A program made the position numbers and the translations under genes. A model generated the notes under the pieces. It was not told the origin of the DNA. It saw nothing but the letters and a program-made list of their open reading frames with translations, and did no database searches. Shown here one piece after another: positions 29,587 through 39,000 of a stretch of DNA of 40,670 nt. The stretch is from Anaerolineae bacterium (GTDB lineage Bacteria > Chloroflexota > Anaerolineae > JAAYZQ01). Numbering within the stretch: the stretch's first letter is position 1; every line of letters begins with the position of its first letter. Where the stretch lies: positions 1 to 40,670 of the forward strand of contig JAMJFU010000010.1 in the NCBI GenBank assembly GCA_023544525.1, read 5' to 3'.

Positions 29587-30948
29587 TCATGGGCAGTCGT
29601 TGGGCAGCGGCGGGTCGATGCGGGTGAAGGTGATGTGGCCGCTGAGCACCACGCCCCAGGCGGTGATCTGCTGCAGGGCATGGTTATGGCTGATGTGATA
29701 GTATTCGCCGCAGGCGTTCAGAGCCTGGTGACCTACCGGCAGCAGGTCGGTGGCGCCCAGGTAGGGGCTACCGCTGTAGAAGGTGCCGAAGGTCAGGTTC
29801 TGAAGCTGCGGGATGGTCACCGGGATGGGATTCTCTGTCGGATGCCAGCCCTCCACGTCGGTCCAGGCGAACATCTCGTCGGTGGTCTGGCCCGGGCCGA
29901 GGGTGATGGTGAACCGTTCATAGGACAGGTCCTGGCCTGCGCCGTCGATGAGCACGTTGCCGTCCCGGGCGATGATCCGCCCGTGGTTGCCGTGGGGATG
30001 GTGGGGATAGTTCTCGGTGCCCACGCTCAGGTAGCGGATCAAGGCCGGATGGGGATGGTAGGCGTCTCCGGCGGCCGGATCGTCGTTGAAGGGGTTGATG
30101 TGGATCAACGAGCCGTAGGGCTGGTCCGGCAGCCATTCGGCGCCATTGGGTGCGATGGTGTCGGGGAAGCTGCGGCCGTTGATGTTCCAGTAGCGCGAGG
30201 TATAGTTGTTCATGTCGTAGGGCAGGCCTTGCTCTACGGCCATGTGCAGCATGGGGTCGATCTCGGAAAAGATCAGCAGGAACTCCTCATCCGGCATGAA
30301 CTCGGTGGTGTAGGTCACTGTCCCGCTGACCACAACCTCGTTGTAGGCAAAGTTGGGACCAGCCAGCGGCCGGACGACCAGCGCGCCAAAGAGGCCCATG
30401 TTGACCTGGATGCCCGGCTCGGTGCCGCTCTCGTAGAGGTAGGTGCCTGGTTGGGAAGCGACAAAGCTGTAGGTCATGCTGCCGCCGTTGGCCGTTGCCA
30501 CGGGCGCCAGGGAGATGAGTTCTCCCGTCCCAGCGTCTACCACCGGCGTGGATGGCACGCCGTTGGCCAGCACGTCCTCCTGCCCAGGGAAGATGAGCGA
30601 CACGTCGTGGTCCAGCGTGTTGTTCACGACGATGGTCACCGTCATCCCTTCCGTGACGCACAGGGTCGGGCTCGGATGCTGGAACGGATCGCCGCCGGCG
30701 CTAAAGCCCCACATGTACACCCTGTTGCCATCCGGCAGGCTGATCGTGCCTGTCATAGTGCTCAGGCTAAAGATGGCGGATTTGCCATCCGGGGATGCAT
30801 TCTCAGTGCACACGATGCCGTGGGGCGGCATGTCTTCGTGCCCGGCCGTTACGATCCCACCGCTGCCAACGATGACCAGCAGCACAGCCGCCAGCACCAG
30901 GGGCAGGGACAGCAGTAGGACGTTCCTTCTAAGGCTTGAGGATTTCAT
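29587..30948 (-). CDS. Multicopper oxidase-like protein B (retains last-domain ligand motifs only)
   Basis: Sec signal peptide; YPHHPHGNHGRIIARDG and CGEYYHISHNHALQQITAWG; degenerate domain 1 (FPGQED, YLYESGTEPGIQVNMGLFGALVV). Confidence 0.85.
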   Translation of the reverse strand: MKSSSLRRNVLLLSLPLVLAAVLLVIVGSGGIVTAGHEDMPPHGIVCTENASPDGKSAIFSLSTMTGTISLPDGNRVYMWGFSAGGDPFQHPSPTLCVTEGMTVTIVVNNTLDHDVSLIFPGQEDVLANGVPSTPVVDAGTGELISLAPVATANGGSMTYSFVASQPGTYLYESGTEPGIQVNMGLFGALVVRPLAGPNFAYNEVVVSGTVTYTTEFMPDEEFLLIFSEIDPMLHMAVEQGLPYDMNNYTSRYWNINGRSFPDTIAPNGAEWLPDQPYGSLIHINPFNDDPAAGDAYHPHPALIRYLSVGTENYPHHPHGNHGRIIARDGNVLIDGAGQDLSYERFTITLGPGQTTDEMFAWTDVEGWHPTENPIPVTIPQLQNLTFGTFYSGSPYLGATDLLPVGHQALNACGEYYHISHNHALQQITAWGVVLSGHITFTRIDPPLPNDCP

Positions 30949-30968
30949 TGGTCTCACCTCACTCTTCA

Positions 30969-32360
30969 TCACGCACCCCCCCAGTCATTGGCCGCGGCCT
31001 GGTCGCCCAGCGTGCCGGCGGGGTAGATGTGGACTTCGGTCATGGGTCCGCCGAGGCCGGGCATGCCCGGATTGCTCAGGTGGGCCAGGTTGCGGCTGAA
31101 CAGCTTCAGCACGGTCTTCTCTGTCACGTCCGGCGCGACAAAGATGGCGTCGACACTCTGTCCCGCACCGATGTGTACGCTATCGGTCAGGAAGCTCAGG
31201 TCGTTTCCGCCCCGGCCGCGCAGGAAGGTGGCGTCGCGGCCCACGACCCGCATCTTGATGCCGGTCAGGCGCATCGACTGCTCGACGTAACCCAGGTTGA
31301 TGAAACGGATCAGCACCCGGTCGCCTGAATTGCAGGTGATCAGCGACGACAGTGGCTGGTACTTCAGCTCCGGCCGGCCGGCAGGCGGGATCAAGTCACC
31401 GGTAGCGGAATCTGTACCACCGCCATTCGGAGCGATGGTATCAGGATAGGCCCGGCCGTTCATCAGGTAGAGGTCGGGATTGTAGTCGCTCCACTCGGGC
31501 AACTGCACGTGCGAGTCGCACCAGTGGGCGAGGGACCAGACCTCGTTCATGACCAGGGCAAACTCGCGGTCGTAGGCCGTCGAACCATCGCCGTCATTGT
31601 AGACGTAGCCCATGGGTGCTGCGGCGTCTAGGCTGCCGCCCAGGCGCGCTATGGGCGCCGAGGCTCCTCCCAGGAAGTTCTGCTTGGGCCGGATGTAGAC
31701 CCCGCCGACCATGCCCATGTGCACGTGCTCCGTCTCCTCAAAGTGGCAGTGGAACATATAGGTGCCTGGGTCCCGGGCCCGGTAGAAGTAGGTCAGGTCG
31801 CGGGCGATGGGCACCCCCACCGACGAGTGCGGCTCGCCGTCAAAGATGGGGATGGCGTTGCGGAAGCCATGGAAGTGGAGCGTGTGGGCGTCGATCAGGT
31901 CTGGCCGGATCTGCAAGCCCAGGTTGGTCAGCTTCAGCGTAAAGTCCGTCGTATTGTCATGCGGATCCAGTGGGTTCTCGTTGCGCCACTCGTCCAGCCA
32001 GAACATGGGCGACGTGAGTTGGCACTTCATCTTCTGACTAAAGATCAGGTCGCGGTTGCCCTCTATCGAGGTCACGTCGCGGAAGCCAAAGATGTAGGTC
32101 GTCAGCCCGGGGGGCGCCAGGTTGTCGGGGTGGTAGGGCGGGTTTGCCCCCGGCAGGTAGATCCAGCCGTCGGTGGCGGCAAAGTGCCGGTAGACACCTA
32201 TGATGGGATCCTGGGCGGCGGGCGACGCTTCCACGACTCTGTCCGGTTTGAGCAGGGCCTTGGGCACCACTGCACCGGCCGCCGTGACGCCCACCAGGCC
32301 GGCACCCAGTTTGAGTAGTTGCCTCCGGCTGAGTTCTCGCGTCAGGTTCTCTTTTCTCAT
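30969..32360 (-). CDS. Multicopper oxidase-like protein A (retains domain-1 T1/T2/T3 ligand motifs only), Tat signal
   Basis: Tat motif SRRQLLKLGAGLVGVTAAGA; DAHTLHFHGFRN; PGTYMFHCHFEETEHVHMGMVGGVYIRP; C-terminal domain lacks HxxHxH and HCH motifs. Confidence 0.88.
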   Translation of the reverse strand: MRKENLTRELSRRQLLKLGAGLVGVTAAGAVVPKALLKPDRVVEASPAAQDPIIGVYRHFAATDGWIYLPGANPPYHPDNLAPPGLTTYIFGFRDVTSIEGNRDLIFSQKMKCQLTSPMFWLDEWRNENPLDPHDNTTDFTLKLTNLGLQIRPDLIDAHTLHFHGFRNAIPIFDGEPHSSVGVPIARDLTYFYRARDPGTYMFHCHFEETEHVHMGMVGGVYIRPKQNFLGGASAPIARLGGSLDAAAPMGYVYNDGDGSTAYDREFALVMNEVWSLAHWCDSHVQLPEWSDYNPDLYLMNGRAYPDTIAPNGGGTDSATGDLIPPAGRPELKYQPLSSLITCNSGDRVLIRFINLGYVEQSMRLTGIKMRVVGRDATFLRGRGGNDLSFLTDSVHIGAGQSVDAIFVAPDVTEKTVLKLFSRNLAHLSNPGMPGLGGPMTEVHIYPAGTLGDQAAANDWGGA

Positions 32361-32438
32361 TTTGTATCTCCTCGTTGTTCTTTCGGAGGGGTGGGGGCCC
32401 GCTGCGCGGAGCGCAGCGGGTCCCCCACGCAACTCGTC

Positions 32439-35400
32439 CTACCAGGGCATCGTACCGCCGCCAAAGCCGGTAATGCTCGCCCCGTCCGGTGTCGTCAGAA
32501 CAGGCCATTCGAACCACAGGCCGATGCGGCCAAACCCCGAGTAGTACGGCCAGGGGTTATCCCCGGCGCTGAGGTCGGTCCGGCCGATGAGCAGGCCGTT
32601 TTGATAGACCTCGACCAGGCCTCCCCGCGTCGCCCGCGCGCCCAAGGCGTCGCCGGCGGCGAGGCTCAGCCCGCCAAAGGTCGCGTGGACCTGCCACACG
32701 TTGCCGGGCGACAGGGTCGCGACCTGTATCGTCCCGGCGGTGGCATCGTACCCGACGTCGATCAGGTAGGTGTCCATGCCACGCAGTTCGCCCGCATCCA
32801 GGCCGCCCACTTTGAGCAGCAGGTCCTGGCGCGTGGCGGTCTCGCTGGCAGCGCCAAAGATAAAGTAGGCCTCTTGGTCGACGCTGAAGAGGTCCGCGTT
32901 CCAGTAGATGCTGCCACTGTCCAGCACCTCGATGCCGGTTGCTTCGTCAAGGACAAAGCTCTCTGTCTCGCCGCCCCACTCGACCACGGTTCCCGTACCG
33001 CCGTGGGAGATGATGGGCAGCCAGACGGTAAAGTCAGCCTGGATCGGCGCCGCAGGTTGCACCGCTTCCGCGGCCTGGACAACCGCCGCCGTGGGGAAGA
33101 GGATGGGCGTGTTGGGGAAGTTGGCGCCGGTCTCGTCAGCACCTATCTCGAAACTGCCCTGCGACGGACGCGGCTGGCGGTCATAGTCCTGGTTGGGGGC
33201 TAGGATGCCGCCCTCCTCGTCGATGCCCATGTTGATGGCCGGAGAGCCGTCCTGCAGGTGGTAGTCACCCAGCAGCGTGACAGGCAGCTCCACGGCCACC
33301 ATGTCGGCGCCGACAAAGTTGGGGTTGCCCCGCCAGGGGAAGACCCGCACGGTAGAGTCATACTCCGCCATGACCAGGGGATCGACGCCTACCATGTTCG
33401 AGGCATCGGGCACGCCGTTCAGGACCTGCATCAGCGTGTAGGTGGGGCTTAGCTGGCCAGCGTTGCCCGCGACACCCAGATCCCAATAGAGAATGGGGCT
33501 GGGGTCTCCGTCGAGGCCGATGCCGGCCACGCCGTCGCCGGTCCAGGTGCCGGCCCGGTTGTCCCAGAAGATGTTGTTGAACATCAGCGCGTCGCCAAAG
33601 ATGGGTGCGTCGGCTGGCAGCGTTGCCTGCAGCAGATCGCTGTTCCTGCTGCTGCTAAAGCCGGCGGGTGCCGCCAGACCGTTGCTGGTCATAGCCGTGG
33701 CCGTGGTCAGGTTGTTCATGACCGTATTGTTGTAGAAACGCACGTCGGGCGCGTCGTTGAGTGAGACACCACCGCCTTCGTGGGTCGAGACGTTGTTGGC
33801 GATGATGTTGTTGTAGACGTTGAAGGGAAAGTTGCCGGCCATCAGGAAGCGCAGGCCGCCACCGTCGTCGTTGGCCAGGTTGCCCTGGAGCAGGTTGGCA
33901 TAGACGTCCACCGGCCCCGCGCCGGGCGAGAGTAGCGCCGGATCGGCCGGCAGCTCGCCGGCGATCATGACGCCGCCGCCCTCGTCGTAGGAGCGGTTAA
34001 AGTAGATGCGGTTGTGGTGGATGCTGCCACCGGGGCTTTCGCCATAGTGGCTGATGCCACCGCCGTACTCTGCGGAAAAGTTGCCGCAGATGTCGTTGGC
34101 CGCAATCTCATAGTTGTCGGTACCGGCAAAGACGCCGATGGCGCCGGCCAGGTTCGTCCCGCCGTTGCCCACGATGCGGTTGTGGGCGATGAGGATGTCG
34201 TCGTTATGGTTGTCCTTAAAGGGCACGTCCCGATCGGGTGTCCCTAGGCGGATGGCGCCGGCGTAGGCGCCGCCGTTGTTCTCGATCTGGTTGTTGGTGA
34301 TGCGCAGGAAGTTGGCATAGCCGTTGACAAAGATGCCGCCACCCTGGATCACCACCTCGGCGGGCACGCCTGGGATCGGCTCCCCGCCGACCTGGTTGAG
34401 GTTGTTGGGGAAGCCCTGCTGGTCGCCACCCTGGATCTTGAAGCCGTCGATAGAGACGGCAAAGTCATTGCTGAACTCGAGGTCCTCGGCAAAGACGGTC
34501 ACGACTGGCCCCTCGTAGATGCGCGGGTTGCCGTCGCCGTCTTCCGGGCTGCCGTCCCAGCCAGGGTAGCCGTCGAAGCCGCGGTTGAGCCAGATGTCGC
34601 CCACGTTCAAGCGCCACTCTTCAGCATAGGCCTCGTTGCCGCCTACGCCACGGCCGTCCAGGATGGTGCCCTGGATGCCGGTGCCGTCGGTGTAGACCCC
34701 ACCTGGGCCGACACCCTGCAGCTTGACCGGCGAGTAGATGACCGGGTTCTCCAGGTAGAAGCCCAGCGGGTTGGTGAACGGTATCACCGCACCGGGATAC
34801 ACCACGACCAGGTCATCCCCGTCCGATGCCCAGGCATCGTCGAGGGCGGCCTGAATCGGCCCAAGGCCGGGCCGGGGATAGGCCGCTTGGTCATAGGTAT
34901 GACCTGGCCCTACCTCGTAGAGGTTGGGCAGGTAGGCGGGTCGCTGGCCCACGCGTCCACGCAAGACGTGGATCGTCAGGCCGTTGACCGTGGTCTGGTT
35001 GTTGCCGGCTACGATGTTGAGCTGGCGTGGGCCGGCATCGACGTTACGGCCGACAGTAGCCACGATCTCGCGATCGGTCCAGCTCACGACGTCCAGCCTG
35101 TTGTCGTCCAGCCAGACGGCGGAGCGCGTATTGTCAGGATCGTAGACGCCAAAGCCCAGCCCGTAGATGGTCAGGTTGCCCTGATCCTCGATGTAGGGCT
35201 TGTCCACGGCAAAGATCTGGGGCGTCGTGTCCTCCAGTTTGCAGGCTGCGATCTGGCTCACATTGGACGCGGGGTTCCAGATGAGGGCCCCGTTCTGCGT
35301 CGGCGCCAGGTCAGACGGCACGAGCACGCCGGGATAGCTCTCGAAGGTGGTGCCGATGGAGCGGTAGCCGGGATGGTATCTTTCGTTGAAGGCGCCGGGC

Positions 35401-38294
35401 TGGCCCGGGTCGTTGCCATAGATATAATACATGCTGGCGTTCATGCCAGAGGGCGTCGGCGTGTTGTAGGTTGCGGCCGAGGGCAGGAGCACCTCGTACA
35501 CCCCGTGGAAGTCGGAGTGGACCGTGTGCACCAGCCGCCCGGTAAAGTCATAGATGCCCATGGGCATGTTGGCCATTCCGCCTTTTTCGCCAAAGAAGAG
35601 CTCAAAGGGGTTGGTCGAGACATTCAGGTCGTCGATGATGTAACCGCGCCAGCGGCCGGGAGGTGGTACCCTGGTCCACAGCGTAAAGATGGGCGCCACA
35701 CCCTTTTGATCGCGGACCTCGACCAACTTGACATTGCACAGAGGCATCTCCTGGCCCTCGAAGCGGCTGCCGCCCACCTCGACGTAACCCGGGTTCTCGA
35801 CAGCATCGAGGCCATCAGGCTCGATCCCGGCCACGTCGACGACGTGGAGCGGCCCTGCGCAGGCCGGCGGTGGGATCTCGGGATAGAACACGTCGCCATC
35901 ATAGATGTTGACGTCTTCCTCCTTGGTCACCTCGTACAGCGGCCGGCCCGTGTACGGGTCGTCCGGGATGACCACCTCTACCAGGTAGTCGCCCACGGGG
36001 AGGGGTATTGGCGCAGGCAGTGAAATGCCGTCGGTACCGGTAAAGATCTCGCCAAAGCCCCAGTTGCCGGGCAGCTCCTGCTGTCCCTGGCTGAACTGGA
36101 CGCCCATGGGTGGCCCTTCCAGGCAGTCGTAATCGCCGGTTGCCGGCGGGAAGGACGGAAAGTCCACCGGCTCGCCGTAGACGTCCAGCGGCTGGCAGTT
36201 CTTGGGCCGCACAAAATCCTCGGTGGTTGTGGTGGCCAGCAGAGGGCCCTTTGCATATGAGCCATCTGCATCGAACACAAAGCTGCCGTCGGGGTTCTTC
36301 ACCGTGGCATAGAGCCGCATCTGCAGGTTGGGGATGCCCGGCTGCCAGGGTTCGGCACCGGCGTAGCGGGCGTCGTCTTCGGCCCGCACGGTGTCAAAGA
36401 ACACTGTGCCGGCGATATCGCCGTGGGTCCCCGGCTCGTAGGGATGCACGCCCCAGTCCACGCGGCCCCACTGGCTAAAGATGGGCAGCACGCCCAGGTC
36501 GACGATATTGCCCAGGACCGTCGTCTCCTCTGTGGCGTTGCTGGCCTGGTAGGTCACGCCCGTGGTGTGGTAGAGGTCGCTGTAGGCCTCCAGCACCATC
36601 CAGGAGCTCATGGGGTAGCCCTTTTCCAGGGCCCAGTTGCCATTTGCGTCGGTCACCGAGGCGATGGACATGCGATCGATCTCGGTATTGTCCCGGTCGC
36701 GCAGCACGACGACATAGTCGGGCACGCCCGGCTCGCCGGGATCCTGCCGGCCGTTCTCATTGAGGTCCCTGAAGACCGTGCCATACCACTTGGTGAACCA
36801 GTTGGTCATGGTCCGCACGCCGATGTCGGTCGTCTCACCCGCCTGTACCGTGACCTGCACAAAGTCCAGGATATAGTGCTGGTTCAGGTCCCAGTAAGAC
36901 AGGAAATAGTCGCCGGGCGGCACGTTGTCGATCTGGAAGCTGCCGTCGGCCTCTCCCATCCCGACCCAGACCGCTGTATCCCCGCCTTGCAGGCTGTTCA
37001 GCGACAGCCAGGGGTAGGCGATCGGTTCGTCCAGCTTGGCGCCCATGAGCCCGCCCCAGATGTCGGCATTGTGGGGTAACCCGCCCTGGGAGGGCGTGTA
37101 GGTGGTGATGCCCATGATCACGCCCTTGATGCTGCCGTAGGTGGCGTCTGTTACCGTCAGCGTGTCCGTGGGCCGGACAAAACCAAAGATGGTCCAGGGG
37201 AAGGGCTCACCGGCCACGATGAACTCGTTGTCCAGGCCGGTGCCGGCCTCCTGCAGCCAGGTGTCCCAGCCGTGGGAGCCCTCCAGCGTCGTAGTCTGGA
37301 CCCAGTCCGTCCCGTCGGGTGGGGTCACCAGCACGTCGTAGCGGATGGTGCCGATGTTGGGGATGTTGATGATGCCATAATCGTCGCTCAGGCACTCACC
37401 GCCGATCTTGGTGATATTCAGCGGCATGCCGTCGGCGTCGACCAGGACCTCGCCGGTGTCCGGGTCCTTCTCATACTCGGTGCACAGCGGGTTGCCAAAG
37501 AGGTCGGCCGTGATCTCGCCGGCGATGTCGTTGAGGCTGACCCGGAAGCCGGCCATGCTCGTCGGACCGGGTGCCGGCTGCTCGACAGGTGCGTCGAACT
37601 GGCTGTTGGTCATCGAGTTGTCGTTAAAGACCTTGATGACCATCGAGGCCGGCGGCAGCGGGTGGGGATGCACGGCGACTGTGACCAGGCCCGGGTCCAC
37701 CAGGGGCACGGTAAAGTGCTCGCCGTCGACCTTGTAGCCGTCGGCCAGGACCGAGATCAGGTACTTGCCGGGCGGGAGGGTGATGCCCGTCGTCTCGTTC
37801 AACTCGTCCTGGGTGCCCTGGGTGACGATGGGCGCCCAGCCAGGGGTGGTATGCACCCCGGGCCACTCGCAGCCCTCGGGATAGTTCAGGTTGCGGTCGA
37901 TCGGGTTGGTATTGGTCGGGTAGTCTGTGTAGGCCCAGCAGTCAGTGGTGTCGAAGGGGTCGCCGGTGTTGTCCTCCACGATCTGGAACTCGTACTCGGT
38001 CACCAGATCCCCTGCGTACACCGCGCCACCCAAAGCCTTGAGCTCGGTGCGTGCGGCGACCACCCGCAGGGTGAGGGTGTTCGTCTGGGCTGGGGCCTGG
38101 ATGGCCGCAGCCTCGATGGGAGTCCTGGCCAGCATCTCGCCTGCCTCTGCCCCTGGCACCGCGGCCACAGCGCGTGGCATGGTCAACAGCAGCGGTATCA
38201 ATAACAACACTGGCAGTAGGGTCAGCAGAATGGCCCAGGCTGGGTGCCTTGGCCGGCTCTCGGAGCCGGCGTCGGCTTGCACTTTTCGCATCAT
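32439..38294 (-). CDS. Giant (1951 aa) secreted modular protein: SdrD_B/Cna-B-like, IPT/TIG-like, right-handed beta-helix, C-terminal LamG/ConA-like region
   Basis: Signal peptide AILLTLLPVLLLIPLLLTMPRAVAA; SdrD_B GTVFRDLNENGRQDPGEPGVPDYVVVLRD; IPT-like KPYIEDQGNLTIYGLGFGVYDPDNTRSAVWLDD; repeated NNxI..N beta-helix rungs (ITNNQIENNGG, AHNRIVGNGG, HHNRIYFNRS, YNNIIANN). Confidence 0.88.
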   Translation of the reverse strand: MMRKVQADAGSESRPRHPAWAILLTLLPVLLLIPLLLTMPRAVAAVPGAEAGEMLARTPIEAAAIQAPAQTNTLTLRVVAARTELKALGGAVYAGDLVTEYEFQIVEDNTGDPFDTTDCWAYTDYPTNTNPIDRNLNYPEGCEWPGVHTTPGWAPIVTQGTQDELNETTGITLPPGKYLISVLADGYKVDGEHFTVPLVDPGLVTVAVHPHPLPPASMVIKVFNDNSMTNSQFDAPVEQPAPGPTSMAGFRVSLNDIAGEITADLFGNPLCTEYEKDPDTGEVLVDADGMPLNITKIGGECLSDDYGIINIPNIGTIRYDVLVTPPDGTDWVQTTTLEGSHGWDTWLQEAGTGLDNEFIVAGEPFPWTIFGFVRPTDTLTVTDATYGSIKGVIMGITTYTPSQGGLPHNADIWGGLMGAKLDEPIAYPWLSLNSLQGGDTAVWVGMGEADGSFQIDNVPPGDYFLSYWDLNQHYILDFVQVTVQAGETTDIGVRTMTNWFTKWYGTVFRDLNENGRQDPGEPGVPDYVVVLRDRDNTEIDRMSIASVTDANGNWALEKGYPMSSWMVLEAYSDLYHTTGVTYQASNATEETTVLGNIVDLGVLPIFSQWGRVDWGVHPYEPGTHGDIAGTVFFDTVRAEDDARYAGAEPWQPGIPNLQMRLYATVKNPDGSFVFDADGSYAKGPLLATTTTEDFVRPKNCQPLDVYGEPVDFPSFPPATGDYDCLEGPPMGVQFSQGQQELPGNWGFGEIFTGTDGISLPAPIPLPVGDYLVEVVIPDDPYTGRPLYEVTKEEDVNIYDGDVFYPEIPPPACAGPLHVVDVAGIEPDGLDAVENPGYVEVGGSRFEGQEMPLCNVKLVEVRDQKGVAPIFTLWTRVPPPGRWRGYIIDDLNVSTNPFELFFGEKGGMANMPMGIYDFTGRLVHTVHSDFHGVYEVLLPSAATYNTPTPSGMNASMYYIYGNDPGQPGAFNERYHPGYRSIGTTFESYPGVLVPSDLAPTQNGALIWNPASNVSQIAACKLEDTTPQIFAVDKPYIEDQGNLTIYGLGFGVYDPDNTRSAVWLDDNRLDVVSWTDREIVATVGRNVDAGPRQLNIVAGNNQTTVNGLTIHVLRGRVGQRPAYLPNLYEVGPGHTYDQAAYPRPGLGPIQAALDDAWASDGDDLVVVYPGAVIPFTNPLGFYLENPVIYSPVKLQGVGPGGVYTDGTGIQGTILDGRGVGGNEAYAEEWRLNVGDIWLNRGFDGYPGWDGSPEDGDGNPRIYEGPVVTVFAEDLEFSNDFAVSIDGFKIQGGDQQGFPNNLNQVGGEPIPGVPAEVVIQGGGIFVNGYANFLRITNNQIENNGGAYAGAIRLGTPDRDVPFKDNHNDDILIAHNRIVGNGGTNLAGAIGVFAGTDNYEIAANDICGNFSAEYGGGISHYGESPGGSIHHNRIYFNRSYDEGGGVMIAGELPADPALLSPGAGPVDVYANLLQGNLANDDGGGLRFLMAGNFPFNVYNNIIANNVSTHEGGGVSLNDAPDVRFYNNTVMNNLTTATAMTSNGLAAPAGFSSSRNSDLLQATLPADAPIFGDALMFNNIFWDNRAGTWTGDGVAGIGLDGDPSPILYWDLGVAGNAGQLSPTYTLMQVLNGVPDASNMVGVDPLVMAEYDSTVRVFPWRGNPNFVGADMVAVELPVTLLGDYHLQDGSPAINMGIDEEGGILAPNQDYDRQPRPSQGSFEIGADETGANFPNTPILFPTAAVVQAAEAVQPAAPIQADFTVWLPIISHGGTGTVVEWGGETESFVLDEATGIEVLDSGSIYWNADLFSVDQEAYFIFGAASETATRQDLLLKVGGLDAGELRGMDTYLIDVGYDATAGTIQVATLSPGNVWQVHATFGGLSLAAGDALGARATRGGLVEVYQNGLLIGRTDLSAGDNPWPYYSGFGRIGLWFEWPVLTTPDGASITGFGGGTMPW

Positions 38295-38402
38295 TTGTGC
38301 TCCTCCTCAGTAGAAATGTGCCGGGGGCATGGCAATCCGCCACTTACGACTTCGATCGGACCTGTCGTCTGTACACTGGACTTCAGGCCAAATGCAGCGG
38401 TT

Positions 38403-38424
38403 GCTGGGAGGTGATTCTCCCAGC
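38403..38424. promoter_or_regulatory. Hairpin in the leader upstream of the giant gene
   Basis: GCTGGGAG-gtgatt-CTCCCAGC. Confidence 0.4.
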
Positions 38425-38586
38425 GCTCAACGGCTGGCATGACGTTCACCAGCCGCACAGGTGGGGCTGCAAAGCCGGCAGGGGCAGTGCACCGGCCCCA
38501 ACGTAAACCCAAAAAGGCTCATAGGCGACTCCTTTCTATCACTGGTACGGTGTCTCATTCTCGTTGAAGCCATCGATGGATGCCCT

Positions 38587-39000
38587 CTATATGGCTGCTG
38601 CATTGGCTGCAGAGCTGCTGCGGTGGTCCAAGCCCAGGGCTTTGGGCACGATGCGCCGCATCTGGGCTGCGCGTACTGGTTTCTCCAGGCAGCAGTAGAC
38701 GGCCAGCCGTTGGGCGGCCAGATCGGTCTCCTGGCCGCGAAAGGCGGTGATCCAGATTACTACAGTCTCCTGGTTTGTCTTTCTGATCATCTCGGTGAGT
38801 TCCTGGCCGTCGATCCCAGGCATTCGCAGATCGGTGATCACCAGCGCATAGGGGGTCTCTGTAAGCAAACCCGCGGCCTCCAGGCCGTTGCGGGCGATGT
38901 GCACTTTGCACCAAGGCCCCAACGCTTGCAGGGTCTCTTGGAGGAAAAAGAGCACTTGCTCGTCATCGTCAACCACCAGGATACATTTTTGTTCAGCCAC
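38587..39000 (-). CDS. Stand-alone receiver-domain response regulator (probable GTG start)
   Basis: VAEQKCILVVDDDEQVLFFLQETLQALG...YALVITDLRMPGIDGQEL...VYCCLEKPVRAAQMRRIV. Confidence 0.82.
   Translation of the reverse strand: MAEQKCILVVDDDEQVLFFLQETLQALGPWCKVHIARNGLEAAGLLTETPYALVITDLRMPGIDGQELTEMIRKTNQETVVIWITAFRGQETDLAAQRLAVYCCLEKPVRAAQMRRIVPKALGLDHRSSSAANAAAI

Noticed and set aside
29578-30918. 446-aa plus-strand ORF
   Set aside because: Antisense shadow of multicopper oxidase-like protein B
33600-34300. CRISPR-like or tandem DNA repeat inside the giant gene
   Set aside because: Similarity is at the protein level (beta-helix rungs); no constant-length identical DNA repeats with spacers
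34887-36023. 378-aa plus-strand ORF inside the giant gene
   Set aside because: Antisense shadow; the minus strand has a continuous secreted modular protein
38291-38512. 73-aa minus-strand ORF in the leader of the giant gene, stop overlapping its ATG
   Set aside because: Overlap is suggestive of a leader peptide, but no RBS or recognisable peptide; cannot be supported without conservation data
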